Source of the DNA: Limnobacter sp. SAORIC-580
Lineage (GTDB): Bacteria > Pseudomonadota > Gammaproteobacteria > Burkholderiales > Burkholderiaceae_B
Direction: 5' to 3'
Length of the DNA stretch: 64,000 nt
NCBI RefSeq assembly: GCF_013004065.1
Contig: NZ_CP053084.1
Span: 2,418,001 to 2,482,000 of the forward strand
Notes under the pieces: model-generated
Seen by the model: the letters and a program-made list of their open reading frames with translations, nothing else
Told to the model about the DNA's origin: nothing
Database searches by the model: none
Program-made: the position numbers and the translations under genes
Part shown: in pieces, positions 52,395 through 63,496 of the stretch
Layout: each line of letters starts with the position of its first letter
Numbering within the stretch: position 1 is the first letter of the stretch

Positions 52395-53848
52395 TCAAGA
52401 AACTGTTTAAACGGATGTTTTCCAAGCCGGCCACGCTGGGGCGTGAAACCCCGGGGCCAGCTGCGCACTTGAACCTGGGGACACCCAAGAAAGTGAAAGC
52501 AAGCTACGGCGTGCACAAACCCAAGGTGTGGGGTGTGGCCGAGCACAAAATTGATCGCCGCCTGGTTAGCCACAATGCGATCCGCGTGTGCGAAACCTTG
52601 CAAAGCAAGGGTTACAAAGCATTTGTTGTGGGCGGTGCCGTGCGCGATTTGCTCTTGGGCATGCGTCCCAAAGACTTCGACGTGGCCACTGACGCAAGCC
52701 CTGAACAAACCCAAAGACTGTTTCGCCGCGCACGGGTCATTGGCAGGCGCTTTCAAATTGTGCACGTGATGTTTGGCCCTGAAACCATTGAAACATCAAC
52801 CTTCAGAGCCCTGGCCAGTGCAAGCAACGAGAAAGATGAGCATGGCAGGGTGCTGCGCGACAATGAATTCGGGCGGCAAGACGAAGACGCCTCAAGGCGC
52901 GACTTCACCGTGAACGCCATGTACTACGACCCCAGCACGGAAACCGTGTGGGACTACCACCATGGCATGGAAGACCTGCGCGCGCGCGTGCTACGCATGA
53001 TTGGAGAGCCAAGCCTGCGCTACCGCGAAGACCCGGTTCGAATGCTGCGTGTGGTGCGTTTTGCAGCCAAACTGAATTTCGAGATTGAACCAGCCACCTA
53101 CGCGCCCATCGCCGAGTTGTCTGACTTGCTGCGCAATGTGCCTGCCTCGCGGCTGTTTGATGAAATGCTGAAGCTGCTGATGAGCGGCTCGGCCATGGCC
53201 TGCTTGAAAGGTTTGCGGGAAGCTGGATTACATCATGGTGTATTTCCCTTGCTCGATGCAATTCTGGAGCACCAACGCGGTGAACCCTTTTTGACGGAGG
53301 CTTTGGCCCGCACCGACAAACGTGTCAAAGAAGGCAAGCCACTCAGCCCCGGCTTTCTGTTTGCCTGCCTGTTGTGGCATTTGGTGCTGGAAAACTGGGA
53401 GAAAAAACTTGAACAGGGGGAACTGAAATTCCCGGCCCTTTTCGCTGCAATGGACGATGTGCTGGCCGAACAGGCCGAGCGTACAGCTATTCCCCGTCGC
53501 CTGACTGGTGACATGCGTGAAATTTGGGCATTTCAACCGCGTTTCGAAAAACGCGCAGGCAAAGCACCGTTTCGCATGCTAGAGCAGCAAAAATTTCGGG
53601 CGTCACTGGACTTCTATGAATTGCGTGCAATGGTGGGCGACATAGACGCCGATGTTGAATTGGCTGAATGGTGGCGGGAGTTCAGCGATGGCGATGTGAA
53701 TAACCGCCAGAATATGCTGGACGCGCTGCGTGGAACACCCGCGGGTACTGATGGAGCAGCCAAGAAAAAACGACGTCGCAGAAAACCCAAATCAGGCACA
53801 AGTGCACAAGGTGCAAGCCCTGCGGGACAGGAGCAACAAGGCGAGTGA
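52391..53848 (+). CDS. pcnB: poly(A) polymerase I
   Basis: Adds 3' poly(A) tails to RNA, promoting decay. The 485-residue protein has the class II nucleotidyltransferase motif VVGGAVRDLLLGMRPKDFDVATDASPEQ with the DxD, then HGRVLRDNEFGRQDEDASRRDFTVNAMYYD, and the neck region LRMIGEPSLRYREDPVRMLRVVRFAAKL. The C-terminal tail is strongly basic (AKKKRRRRKPKSG), typical for PcnB and not for CCA-adding enzymes. Overlaps the HAD gene by 4 nt and folK by 4 nt. Confidence 0.94.
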   Translation: MIKKLFKRMFSKPATLGRETPGPAAHLNLGTPKKVKASYGVHKPKVWGVAEHKIDRRLVSHNAIRVCETLQSKGYKAFVVGGAVRDLLLGMRPKDFDVATDASPEQTQRLFRRARVIGRRFQIVHVMFGPETIETSTFRALASASNEKDEHGRVLRDNEFGRQDEDASRRDFTVNAMYYDPSTETVWDYHHGMEDLRARVLRMIGEPSLRYREDPVRMLRVVRFAAKLNFEIEPATYAPIAELSDLLRNVPASRLFDEMLKLLMSGSAMACLKGLREAGLHHGVFPLLDAILEHQRGEPFLTEALARTDKRVKEGKPLSPGFLFACLLWHLVLENWEKKLEQGELKFPALFAAMDDVLAEQAERTAIPRRLTGDMREIWAFQPRFEKRAGKAPFRMLEQQKFRASLDFYELRAMVGDIDADVELAEWWREFSDGDVNNRQNMLDALRGTPAGTDGAAKKKRRRRKPKSGTSAQGASPAGQEQQGE

Positions 53849-54360
53849 GCGCCGAGGTGAGTCTTCAATTGAACCCTACGCTGAGCCACACCCTGTGCTA
53901 CCTGGGTTTGGGTGGCAACTTGGGGCATCCCATGGCCTTGTTCGATGAAGTAATTGACTATTTCCGAGCCCATTCTTGCGCAAAGGCGGTGCGGGAATCT
54001 CTGCGTTTTGAGAGCGCCCCGGTGGATGCCACAGGCCCGAACTACGTGAACTCCGTGCTGGAATTGATGTGGCAAGGCAATGCCGAACAACTATTACATA
54101 CATGTATGGCCATTGAGTCACAATTGGGGCGGGTTCGTACCACGCGCAATGCCCCACGTCCCATCGACGTTGATGTGCTCCTGTTTGGTCAGGAAACCGT
54201 TAATACTTCACAACTGACAGTGCCCCACCCACGCATGCACCTGCGGCGCTTTGTACTGGAGCCGCTGTTGCAGTTAAACCCAGAAATTGAGATCCCGGGC
54301 CTGGGCCCGGCGAGAAACCATTTGCCAGGCACGCTGGACCAGATCGTCAAAGCAATTTGA
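53845..54360 (+). CDS. folK: HPPK: 2-amino-4-hydroxy-6-hydroxymethyldihydropteridine pyrophosphokinase
   Basis: Pyrophosphorylates the pterin before it joins pABA in folate synthesis. The 171-residue protein has YLGLGGNLGHP, the ESAPVDATGPNYVNSVLEL block and the HPPK signature RNAPRPIDVDVLLFG, then VPHPRMHLRRFVLEPL. The start is GTG overlapping the pcnB TGA as GTGA. The N terminus carries a few extra residues. The deoxynucleoside kinase gene follows after 75 bp. Confidence 0.94.
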   Translation: MSAEVSLQLNPTLSHTLCYLGLGGNLGHPMALFDEVIDYFRAHSCAKAVRESLRFESAPVDATGPNYVNSVLELMWQGNAEQLLHTCMAIESQLGRVRTTRNAPRPIDVDVLLFGQETVNTSQLTVPHPRMHLRRFVLEPLLQLNPEIEIPGLGPARNHLPGTLDQIVKAI

Positions 54361-54435
54361 ACTTTTTTTCCAATACCAGCCTCACCCCTGCGCTACACTG
54401 AGGCCGCGCGCAAGCCACCCACCGGAGAGTAAAAC

Positions 54436-55077
54436 TTGTTGTTACAAAAGTATCGCCACATCGTGATTGAAGGCCCAATCGGCGTGGGAAAAACCTCGCT
54501 GGCCCGACTGATCGCCCAGCGATTTCAGGCAGAGCTGTTGCTCGAGAAGCCTGAAGACAATCCCTTTCTTGAGAAGTTTTACCAAGAACCCGCCCGTTAC
54601 GCCCTGCCCACCCAGTTGTTTTTTTTGTTTCAGCGCATTGGGCAGCTGCGGGATTTGACCCAACGGGATTTTTTCGAAAACATGGTGGTCAGCGACTTCC
54701 TGCTGGAAAAAGACCGCATGTTTGCCAGCCTGACGCTGGATGAAGAAGAGCTGAAGCTTTACCAGCAAATTTATCAACACCAAAGCCCACAAACCAGCGT
54801 GCCGGATTTGGTGATTTACCTGCAAGCTTCGCCGCAAGCACTCATTGAACGGGTGCAAAAACGCGCAACGCCCTATGAGGTGAACATCACCGAGGCGTAT
54901 TTGTCCCAGTTAAGCGATGCATACAGCCGGTTTTTTTACCACTACGACGACGCACCCTTGTTGATTGTGAACACCGAGCATTTAAACCCGGTTGATCATT
55001 CCGAAGATTTTGATTTGTTGTTAAACCAGATTGACGGGATGAAAGGTCGACGCGAGTTTTTCAACTGGTCTGAGTAA
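54436..55077 (+). CDS. deoxynucleoside kinase
   Basis: A 213-residue member of the deoxynucleoside kinase family (deoxyadenosine/deoxyguanosine kinase type). It has the P-loop [19 protein letters not shown], the substrate-binding [10 protein letters not shown] and [11 protein letters not shown] (DRS-like arginine motif), and the lid with [11 protein letters not shown]. Salvages deoxynucleosides to monophosphates; which base is preferred cannot be read. The start is TTG with GGAGAG upstream. Its place between folK and panB is a common betaproteobacterial order. Confidence 0.9.
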   Translation: MLLQKYRHIVIEGPIGVGKTSLARLIAQRFQAELLLEKPEDNPFLEKFYQEPARYALPTQLFFLFQRIGQLRDLTQRDFFENMVVSDFLLEKDRMFASLTLDEEELKLYQQIYQHQSPQTSVPDLVIYLQASPQALIERVQKRATPYEVNITEAYLSQLSDAYSRFFYHYDDAPLLIVNTEHLNPVDHSEDFDLLLNQIDGMKGRREFFNWSE

Positions 55078-55102
55078 GACACACCCCACAAGAGAGCACA
55101 CC

Positions 55103-56791
<1,689 letters not shown>

Positions 56792-56792
<1 letters not shown>

Positions 56793-57172
56793 TGCATCGT
56801 GAGATGTTGCTCGGAAAAATTCACCGAGCCAAAGTAACCCACTGCGAACTGCACTATGAAGGTTCTTGCGCGATTGATGAAAACCTTCTCGAAGCGTCGG
56901 GCATTATTGAATTTCAGCGCATCGACATTTACGTGATCGACAATGGCGAGCGTTTTTCAACTTATGCCATCAAGGGCGAGCGCGGAAGCGGCATGATTTC
57001 CCTGAATGGTGCGGCTGCACGCCGTGCTCAAAAGGGTGACTTGGTAATTATTGCGGCCTATGGCACGCTGGATGATCAGGAGTGCAAAACATTCCAGCCC
57101 AAGCTGGTGTTTGTGGATGACAACAATGTGATTGCCGAGCAGCGCGGGCACATTCCAACCCAGCAAATGTAA
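56792..57172 (+). CDS. panD: aspartate 1-decarboxylase
   Basis: Pyruvoyl enzyme making beta-alanine for PanC. The 126-residue proenzyme has the self-cleavage site YEGSCAID with Gly24-Ser25, giving the beta chain and a pyruvoyl-ended alpha chain; Lys9, His11 and Tyr22 of the family are present. TAATG coupling with panC. Convergent sua5 ends 22 bp downstream. Confidence 0.96.
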
Positions 57173-57194
57173 TTAAACCAAGCAGCGTGGCAAC

Positions 57195-58226
57195 TCAGGC
57201 GGAAGCGCGTTTCAAGCGATCATTGACCGCTTCCCAATCCGGGGTTTGCCCAGGTTTTTCAAATAATACTTGCCTGCAAGCCAATTCGTCAGCCTGACGC
57301 AATGTGGCATACAGCGCCTTGGCGACTTCGCCAGGTTTGTCACTCAAGGCTTCAACCAGCACTTCCCCGCACTTTTCTCGCAGCGCGTCAGCCTGCGCCA
57401 GGAATTCATCGGTCCAGCCCACACACAAGGTTTTATTCTGCAACTGCAAGGCAGCCAATTCGCTGGCCTGCAGCACCCACACCTTGGCATCAGGGCTGTA
57501 GTGTTTTTCAAGCGCACCGGAAACCCGCGGATTGGCGTTTGGAGTTTTGGATACCTCACCGTGACTTTTCACAGCCACGCCCAGCACCGCTTCTATTTGC
57601 GCAGCCGTAATGGCACCAGGCCGCAGTATGGCGGGCTGGTCATCCAGCAATGAAACAATGGTCGATTCAATACCTACCTCAGGCACATCGCCATCCAGAA
57701 TAAACGGAATTCGGTCGCCAAGCTCGGCCAGCACGTGGCTTGCACGTGTGGGGCTGACTTTGCCAAAGCGGTTGGCCGAAGGTGCTGCCACCGGCACCCC
57801 AGTGGCTTTTAGCAGTTCAATCGCAACCGGGTGGGAAGGGCAGCGAATCCCCACAGAATTTTGCCCGCCAGTCACTTCAAAAGGCATGCGCTCGCCCTTG
57901 GGGACAACCAAAGTGAGCGGGCCAGGCCAGAACGCATTCATCAACTTTTGCATGGTGAGGGTAAGTTCAGCCACCCAGCCTGTTAATTCTGCACCGGGGG
58001 CCACGTGGGCAATCAGGGGGTGTTCTGAGGGTCGCCCCTTGGCCTTGAAGATGCCTTCAATGGCGCCCAGCTGAGAAACAGCCGCACCCAGGCCAAACAC
58101 GGTTTCGGTTGGAAAAGCGACCAACTCGCCGCTCTGAAGCGCCTGAGCGCATCGCTTGATGTTGCTCGCAGAGGGGACGAGCAATTCAGCATGCATGTGA
58201 GGCCGGCCGGAATCAGTCGTCGTCAT
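57195..58226 (-). CDS. L-threonylcarbamoyladenylate synthase (Sua5/YwlC type)
   Basis: Makes threonylcarbamoyl-AMP for tRNA t6A. The 343-residue protein has a YrdC domain (GELVAFPTETVFGLGAAV, KGRPSEHPLIAHV, FWPGPLTLVVP, GIRCPSHPVA, APSANRFGKVSPTRASHV) and a C-terminal Sua5 domain (from about residue 225) linked by the SGALEKHYSPDAKVW segment. So it is the long Sua5 form, not the short TsaC. ATG 58226 overlaps the purK end by 14 nt; ATG 58196 is an alternative. Partner TsaE is encoded in this window. Confidence 0.92.
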   Translation of the reverse strand: MTTTDSGRPHMHAELLVPSASNIKRCAQALQSGELVAFPTETVFGLGAAVSQLGAIEGIFKAKGRPSEHPLIAHVAPGAELTGWVAELTLTMQKLMNAFWPGPLTLVVPKGERMPFEVTGGQNSVGIRCPSHPVAIELLKATGVPVAAPSANRFGKVSPTRASHVLAELGDRIPFILDGDVPEVGIESTIVSLLDDQPAILRPGAITAAQIEAVLGVAVKSHGEVSKTPNANPRVSGALEKHYSPDAKVWVLQASELAALQLQNKTLCVGWTDEFLAQADALREKCGEVLVEALSDKPGEVAKALYATLRQADELACRQVLFEKPGQTPDWEAVNDRLKRASA

Positions 58227-59388
58227 CGCCAATGCCCAGAATGTCTCTAACTTCTTGAGCAACCGCCAGGGCACGGTCAAGGGTTTCTGCAATCACCGTG
58301 ATATGGCCCATCTTGCGCCCTACCCGGGCTTGTTCTTTGCCATACAGGTGCAGCTTCACTTCGGGAATGGCCAATACTTTTTCCCAGGCAGGTTCACGCA
58401 CGCTGCCATCTTCGCCATACCAAAGGTCGCCCAGCAGGTTCACCATGACGGCAGGACTGTGCTGGCGAGTGTCGCCCAATGGCAGCCCTGCAAGCACGCG
58501 AGCCTGTTGTTCAAATTGGCAGGTAACACAGGCATCAATTGAATAGTGCCCGCTGTTGTGGGGACGCGGTGCAATTTCATTGACCACGAGGCCCAATTCA
58601 TCCACTACGAAAAACTCGACGCAAAGTACACCCACGTAATCAAGGGCACCAGCAATTGAAATGGCATTGGCGCGGGCTTGGGCAGCCATGGCGTCATCAA
58701 TACGGGCAGGCACAATGGTGGTGGCCAATATGCCCTTGCGGTGATGATTTTCAGCCACCGGAAAAGTTGCGCACTCACCTTTGTGGTCTCGGGCCACAAT
58801 CACCGACATTTCTTTTTGCAAAGTGAGGCGCTTTTCAAGCACACATTCCACTTCATTCAAATCGGCGAATGCCTTGCGCACCTCGTCCAGCGTTTTCACA
58901 CGAACCTGACCCTTGCCGTCGTAACCCAAACGGGCCGTTTTCACGATACCCGGCAGCAGGTTCTCAAGATCATCGGTAATATCGGCCATGCTGCGAATGG
59001 CCGCATGGGGTGCAACAGGCACGCCACAACCTGTGATGTAGGCTTTTTCTTCAATGCGGTTTTGCGCCACACCGACCGAGAAAGCAGATGGGCTGACAGG
59101 AATGCTTTTGGAAAGCGTATCCAGTGCCAAGGCGGGCACATTTTCAAATTCAGTGGTTACCCCCACGCAGCGCTGGGCCAACTTGGCCAAACCCTGATCG
59201 TCCATGTAATCGGCAAGCACTTGGTCATCAGCGACAGAACCGGCAGGGCCGTTGGCGACGGGGTCTAGCACCAGCACGCGATACCCCATGCTTTGTGCTG
59301 CCATGCAGAACATACGGCCCAACTGACCACCACCCAACAGGCCCAGCCACTGGCCAGGTTTGGCTGTTTTGAATTCAATCTTGCTCAT
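58213..59388 (-). CDS. purK: 5-(carboxyamino)imidazole ribonucleotide synthase
   Basis: ATP-grasp enzyme carboxylating AIR to N5-CAIR, which PurE then converts. The 391-residue protein has LGLLGGGQLGRMFCMAAQSMGYRV, TTEFENVP, the ATP-grasp core KTARLGYDGKGQ and NEIAPRPHNSGHYSIDA. It ends in an unusual acidic run GIGDDDD. PurE lies 16 bp upstream and purC before it: purC-purE-purK-sua5 is one unit, a conserved Burkholderiales order. Confidence 0.97.
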   Translation of the reverse strand: MSKIEFKTAKPGQWLGLLGGGQLGRMFCMAAQSMGYRVLVLDPVANGPAGSVADDQVLADYMDDQGLAKLAQRCVGVTTEFENVPALALDTLSKSIPVSPSAFSVGVAQNRIEEKAYITGCGVPVAPHAAIRSMADITDDLENLLPGIVKTARLGYDGKGQVRVKTLDEVRKAFADLNEVECVLEKRLTLQKEMSVIVARDHKGECATFPVAENHHRKGILATTIVPARIDDAMAAQARANAISIAGALDYVGVLCVEFFVVDELGLVVNEIAPRPHNSGHYSIDACVTCQFEQQARVLAGLPLGDTRQHSPAVMVNLLGDLWYGEDGSVREPAWEKVLAIPEVKLHLYGKEQARVGRKMGHITVIAETLDRALAVAQEVRDILGIGDDDD

Positions 59389-59404
59389 GTGTTTGGCTTA
59401 AAAA

Positions 59405-59926
59405 TCAACGCAAAGGGGGCAGTTCCATTTCGCGGGCCACATTGGACTGGCTCACACGAAAATCCTGCAATTTCTGATTCAATTCCGTGTCGGTCAAGGC
59501 CAAAATGGCGACCGCACCCAAAGCAGCATTGGCCGCACCCGCCTCCCCAATGGCGAAGGTGTGCACCGGAATGCCTTTGGGCATTTGCACAATCGACAAC
59601 AGAGAATCTTCGCCGCGCAGGTACTTGGAGGGCACTGGCACCCCCATGACCGGCACAATGGTTTTGGCTGCCAACATGCCGGGCAGGTGTGCTGCACCGC
59701 CTGCACCGGCAATAATCACCTGGATGCCGCGGGTGGCTGCTGTTTCAGCGTAGGCAAACATTTCATCGGGCATGCGGTGGGCTGAAACCACACGGGCTTC
59801 ATAGTCCACACCAAAATCGCGCAGCACCTGTACGGCGTTTTTCATCACTTCCCAGTCGGAAGACGAACCCATGACCACACCCACTTTGGGATGGTCGGAG
59901 GTGTGCATGTGTATGGCTTCGGTCAT
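59405..59926 (-). CDS. purE: 5-(carboxyamino)imidazole ribonucleotide mutase
   Basis: Class I PurE, moving the carboxyl group from N5-CAIR to C4. The 173-residue protein has [44 protein letters not shown] and [11 protein letters not shown]. The ATG at 59926 is chosen (GGAT upstream); a TTG four codons earlier overlaps purC. The presence of purK beside it fits the two-step bacterial route. Confidence 0.96.
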   Translation of the reverse strand: MTEAIHMHTSDHPKVGVVMGSSSDWEVMKNAVQVLRDFGVDYEARVVSAHRMPDEMFAYAETAATRGIQVIIAGAGGAAHLPGMLAAKTIVPVMGVPVPSKYLRGEDSLLSIVQMPKGIPVHTFAIGEAGAANAALGAVAILALTDTELNQKLQDFRVSQSNVAREMELPPLR

Positions 59927-59930
59927 GTGC

Positions 59931-60827
59931 TTATCCAATCCAAAGGCGGCCAGTCAAAATTTCATAGGCCTGGCGATATTTACCCGCCGTTTTGTCGATG
60001 ATGTCTTGTGGCAGTGTAGGCGCTGGTGCTTTTTTGTTCCAGCCTGGAACGCTTTCCAGGTAATCGCGTACGAATTGTTTGTCATACGAAGGTGGGGAAA
60101 TGCCCACCTGGTACTGGTCTGCCGGCCAAAATCGGGAGGAATCTGCGGTCAATACCTCGTCCATCAAGGTGAGGGCACCGTTTTCGTCGAGACCAAATTC
60201 AAATTTGGTGTCCGCAATAATAATGCCCTGGCGGGCTGCGTAATCGCTGGCCTTGGTGTACAAGGCAATCGATACATCGCGAATTTGTTGGGCAAGGTCA
60301 CGGCCAACAACATCGCTCATGGTGTCGAAATCAATATTTTCGTCGTGTTCACCCATGGCTGCCTTGGTGGCTGGCGTAAAAATAGGCTCGTCCAGCTTGG
60401 CAGCCATTTGCATGCCTGGGGGTAATTTGATGCCGCACACCGCACCTGTGGCCTGGTAGTCTTTCCAGCCAGAACCGATCAGGTAACCACGCACCACGGC
60501 CTCGATTGGCAAAGCTTTCAGCTTTTTAACCACCATGGAGCGGCCCTTGATCTGGGGTGCTTCTTCAGCCGACACCACTGTTTCGGGAGCAATGCCGGTG
60601 AGGTGATTGGGCACTACGTCAGCCAGAATGTCGAACCAGAACTGAGCCATCTGGGTAAGCACCATGCCTTTTTCGGGAATGGGTTGATCCAGAATGACAT
60701 CGAATGCAGACAGGCGGTCGCTGGCCACAATCAACATTTTGTCGTCGCCAACAGAGAAATTTTCCCGAACTTTGCCGCGGTGCAGCAAAGGCAGGGAAGT
60801 CAGCTTGGTTTCAAACACAGTACTCAT
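59931..60827 (-). CDS. purC: SAICAR synthetase
   Basis: Adds aspartate to CAIR. The 298-residue protein has [11 protein letters not shown], the [12 protein letters not shown] block, [25 protein letters not shown] and DTKFEFG, typical of the longer PurC form (about 290-300). It is the first purine gene after the fba terminator, so the purC-purE-purK-sua5 unit may start here. Confidence 0.96.
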   Translation of the reverse strand: MSTVFETKLTSLPLLHRGKVRENFSVGDDKMLIVASDRLSAFDVILDQPIPEKGMVLTQMAQFWFDILADVVPNHLTGIAPETVVSAEEAPQIKGRSMVVKKLKALPIEAVVRGYLIGSGWKDYQATGAVCGIKLPPGMQMAAKLDEPIFTPATKAAMGEHDENIDFDTMSDVVGRDLAQQIRDVSIALYTKASDYAARQGIIIADTKFEFGLDENGALTLMDEVLTADSSRFWPADQYQVGISPPSYDKQFVRDYLESVPGWNKKAPAPTLPQDIIDKTAGKYRQAYEILTGRLWIG

Positions 60828-60852
60828 TCAAATGGCCTCGTGGGATTCAGGC

Positions 60853-60890
60853 TTTAAAAATAAAACACGCGGGGCACAGCCCGCGTGAGC
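60853..60890 (-). terminator. intrinsic terminator after fba
   Basis: CACGCGGG and CCCGCGTG form an 8-bp GC-rich stem with a six-base loop; on the minus strand TTTTATTTTT follows. It separates pgk-pyk-fba from purC. Confidence 0.9.
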
Positions 60891-60913
60891 TTCAACAGGC
60901 TTTTGCTGACCGT

Positions 60914-61978
60914 TTATTGAACGATTTGCGCGAGTTCGCCTTTGGCGTATTTCTGTGCAATTTCGCTCATGGGGATCGGCTTGATTTTCGCGCCCTGCCC
61001 TTCACAACCAAATTCCATGTAACGCTGTTTGCAAATTTGCTTGGCCGCTTCACGCGCGGGTTTCAGCCACTCACGCGCGTCGAATTTGTCGGGGTTCTCG
61101 AACAAGAACTTACGCACCGCACCAGTCATGGCCAGACGAATATCGGTATCAATGTTGATTTTGCGCACACCATACTTGATGGCTTCCTGAATTTCCTCCA
61201 CAGGCACACCGTAGGTTTCTTTCATCTTGCCGCCATACTGGTTGATGATGGCCAGCAATTCTGCGGGCACCGACGATGAACCGTGCATCACCAGGTGGGT
61301 ATTTGGAATACGGGCATGAATTTCCTTCACGCGTGAAATGGCAAGAATATCGCCAGTGGGCTTGCGGCTGAACTTGTAGGCACCATGACTAGTACCAATG
61401 GCGATGGCCAAAGCGTCCAGTTGTGTGCCCTTGACAAACACGGCAGCCTCTTCGGGATCGGTCAGCATTTGGCTGTGATCCAGTTTACCCTCGGCGCCAA
61501 TGCCATCTTCCTCGCCCGCTTCACCTGTTTCCAGGTTACCCAGGCAACCCAGTTCACCTTCCACTGTCACACCCACCTTGTGCGCCATGTCTACCACTTT
61601 GCGGGTCACTTCAAGGTTGTAGTCGAATGAAGCCGGTGTTTTGCCGTCTTCCATCAAAGAGCCGTCCATCATCACCGAGCCAAAGCCCAGGTCGATTGCG
61701 CCCTGGCAAACCTTGGGGCTTGTGCCATGGTCTTGATGCATAACCAAAGGAATGTGCGGAAATGCTTCCACAGCCGCCTGAATCAGGTGCTTGATGAACG
61801 GCTCGCCAGCGTACTTGCGGGCACCCGCGCTGGCTTGAAGAATAACAGGCGCACCCACCTCGTCGGCAGCGGCCATAACAGCCTGAACCTGTTCCAGGTT
61901 GTTCACATTGAAGGCGGGGATGCCATAGCCGTTTTCGGCGGCATGGTCCAGCAGTTGGCGCATGGATACGAGAGGCAT
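60914..61978 (-). CDS. fba: class II fructose-bisphosphate aldolase
   Basis: Zinc aldolase splitting fructose 1,6-bisphosphate. The 354-residue product is of the Calvin-type (CbbA-like) subfamily: [27 protein letters not shown] with catalytic Asp and zinc His, [20 protein letters not shown], the zinc His in [11 protein letters not shown] and [10 protein letters not shown]. The length is typical. Upstream is pyk; fbp at 21 kb could act in the reverse direction. Confidence 0.96.
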   Translation of the reverse strand: MPLVSMRQLLDHAAENGYGIPAFNVNNLEQVQAVMAAADEVGAPVILQASAGARKYAGEPFIKHLIQAAVEAFPHIPLVMHQDHGTSPKVCQGAIDLGFGSVMMDGSLMEDGKTPASFDYNLEVTRKVVDMAHKVGVTVEGELGCLGNLETGEAGEEDGIGAEGKLDHSQMLTDPEEAAVFVKGTQLDALAIAIGTSHGAYKFSRKPTGDILAISRVKEIHARIPNTHLVMHGSSSVPAELLAIINQYGGKMKETYGVPVEEIQEAIKYGVRKINIDTDIRLAMTGAVRKFLFENPDKFDAREWLKPAREAAKQICKQRYMEFGCEGQGAKIKPIPMSEIAQKYAKGELAQIVQ

Positions 61979-62017
61979 TTCAAAGTCTCCGAAAAATAAA
62001 ATTAGTCAAATAGCTGG

Positions 62018-63496
62018 TTAATTCAGCAAGCCAATGTGTTCGCCCACGCGAACAATTTTCATGGTGTTGGTTCCGCCCGATTTACCGATTGGCTCACCAA
62101 TGGTGATCACAATCAGATCACCCAACTCAACCACTTTGGCATCCAGCAAAGCCTGCTCTGATTTCGCCAGCAACACCTCACGGTCCTCAGTTTCGTACTG
62201 CATCATGACAGTGCGCACATCGCGGTACATCGACAGGCGACGGCGGGTTTTCTCCTCGGGCGTCAGCGCGAAAATCGGCACGCCACTGTTCAAACGCGAC
62301 ATCCACAAGGCAGTAGACCCAGACTGGGTCAACGCCGCAATCGCTTTCACCTCAAGGTGGTGTGCAGTAAACAAAGCGGCCATTGCAATGGACTGGTCCA
62401 CTCGCTTGAACTTGCGATTCAGGAAATCGGTGTCCAGGCTGATGGTGGCTGACTTTTCTGCTTCAACACACACGCGGGCCATGGCCACAATTGTTTCTAC
62501 TGGGAACTTGCCCGCAGCGGTTTCAGCTGACAACATCACGGCGTCTGTGCCATCGAGCACTGCATTGGCCACATCGGACACTTCAGCGCGGGTGGGCACG
62601 GGGCTTTCAATCATGCTTTCCATCATCTGGGTAGCAGTAATGGTCAGCTTGTTGGCTTCCCGGGCGGCGCGAATAAGGCGCTTTTGGGCTGCAGGTACAG
62701 CGGCATCACCAATTTCAACTGCCAAATCACCGCGTGCCACCATCAGACCGTCGCAAGAACGGATTAAATCATCCAGATTCTCAAGTGCCTCGCAACGTTC
62801 AATCTTGGCAATCATCATGGCGTGGCCACCTGCCGCGCGAGTCAGTTCGCGCGCCATGTACATATCCGCACCGCTTTTGGGAAAGCTGACCGCAATATAG
62901 TCAGCCTCGAAAGCCACTGCAGTGCGGATGTCTTCCATGTCTTTCGACGTGAGGGCAGGCGCGGACAAACCACCGCCCAATTTGTTAATGCCCTTGCGAT
63001 TCTTGAGCACACCACCCACTTCAGTTTCACAGTGAATTTGACTGGGGGTTACTTTTTTGACTTTCAGTACAATCTTGCCGTCATCCAGCAACAGGGTATC
63101 GCCTGTTTTGACATCATTCACCAGCTCGGGATAGTCCAGCCCAACCCGCTCGTCGTCGCCTGAGTCGCACTTGGCTTCCAGCACAAAGGGCTGACCGTTA
63201 ACGAGGTTGGTGGAGCCATTGGCAAACACACCAATTCGAATTTTGGGCCCTTGTAAATCGGCCATCACCGCAATGTCGCGCTTCAAACGGGCCGCAATTT
63301 CACGCACGGTTTTGACCCGATCAATATGCTCCTGGGCAGTGCCGTGCGAGAAGTTGACCCGCACCACATTCATGCCCGCTGCGATCATTCGCTCAAGAAC
63401 TGCGGGATCGGTAGATGCCGGCCCCAAAGTGGCCACTATTTTGGTTTGACGGGGTACATACACGTTGGGCACCAATTTGCTCCCTGAGTTAGACAT
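62018..63496 (-). CDS. pyk: pyruvate kinase
   Basis: Makes pyruvate and ATP from phosphoenolpyruvate. The 492-residue protein begins near RQTKIVATLGPASTDP, with NVVRVNFSHGT, MADLQGPKIRIG, MMIAKIERCEALENLDD, MVARGDLAVEIG and ATQMMESMIESPVPTRAEVSDVANAVLDGTDAVMLSAETAAGKFP, then a C-terminal regulatory domain. The ATG shares an A with the pgk stop (TAATG). The FERP-type N-terminal extension is modest. Confidence 0.97.
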   Translation of the reverse strand: MSNSGSKLVPNVYVPRQTKIVATLGPASTDPAVLERMIAAGMNVVRVNFSHGTAQEHIDRVKTVREIAARLKRDIAVMADLQGPKIRIGVFANGSTNLVNGQPFVLEAKCDSGDDERVGLDYPELVNDVKTGDTLLLDDGKIVLKVKKVTPSQIHCETEVGGVLKNRKGINKLGGGLSAPALTSKDMEDIRTAVAFEADYIAVSFPKSGADMYMARELTRAAGGHAMMIAKIERCEALENLDDLIRSCDGLMVARGDLAVEIGDAAVPAAQKRLIRAAREANKLTITATQMMESMIESPVPTRAEVSDVANAVLDGTDAVMLSAETAAGKFPVETIVAMARVCVEAEKSATISLDTDFLNRKFKRVDQSIAMAALFTAHHLEVKAIAALTQSGSTALWMSRLNSGVPIFALTPEEKTRRRLSMYRDVRTVMMQYETEDREVLLAKSEQALLDAKVVELGDLIVITIGEPIGKSGGTNTMKIVRVGEHIGLLN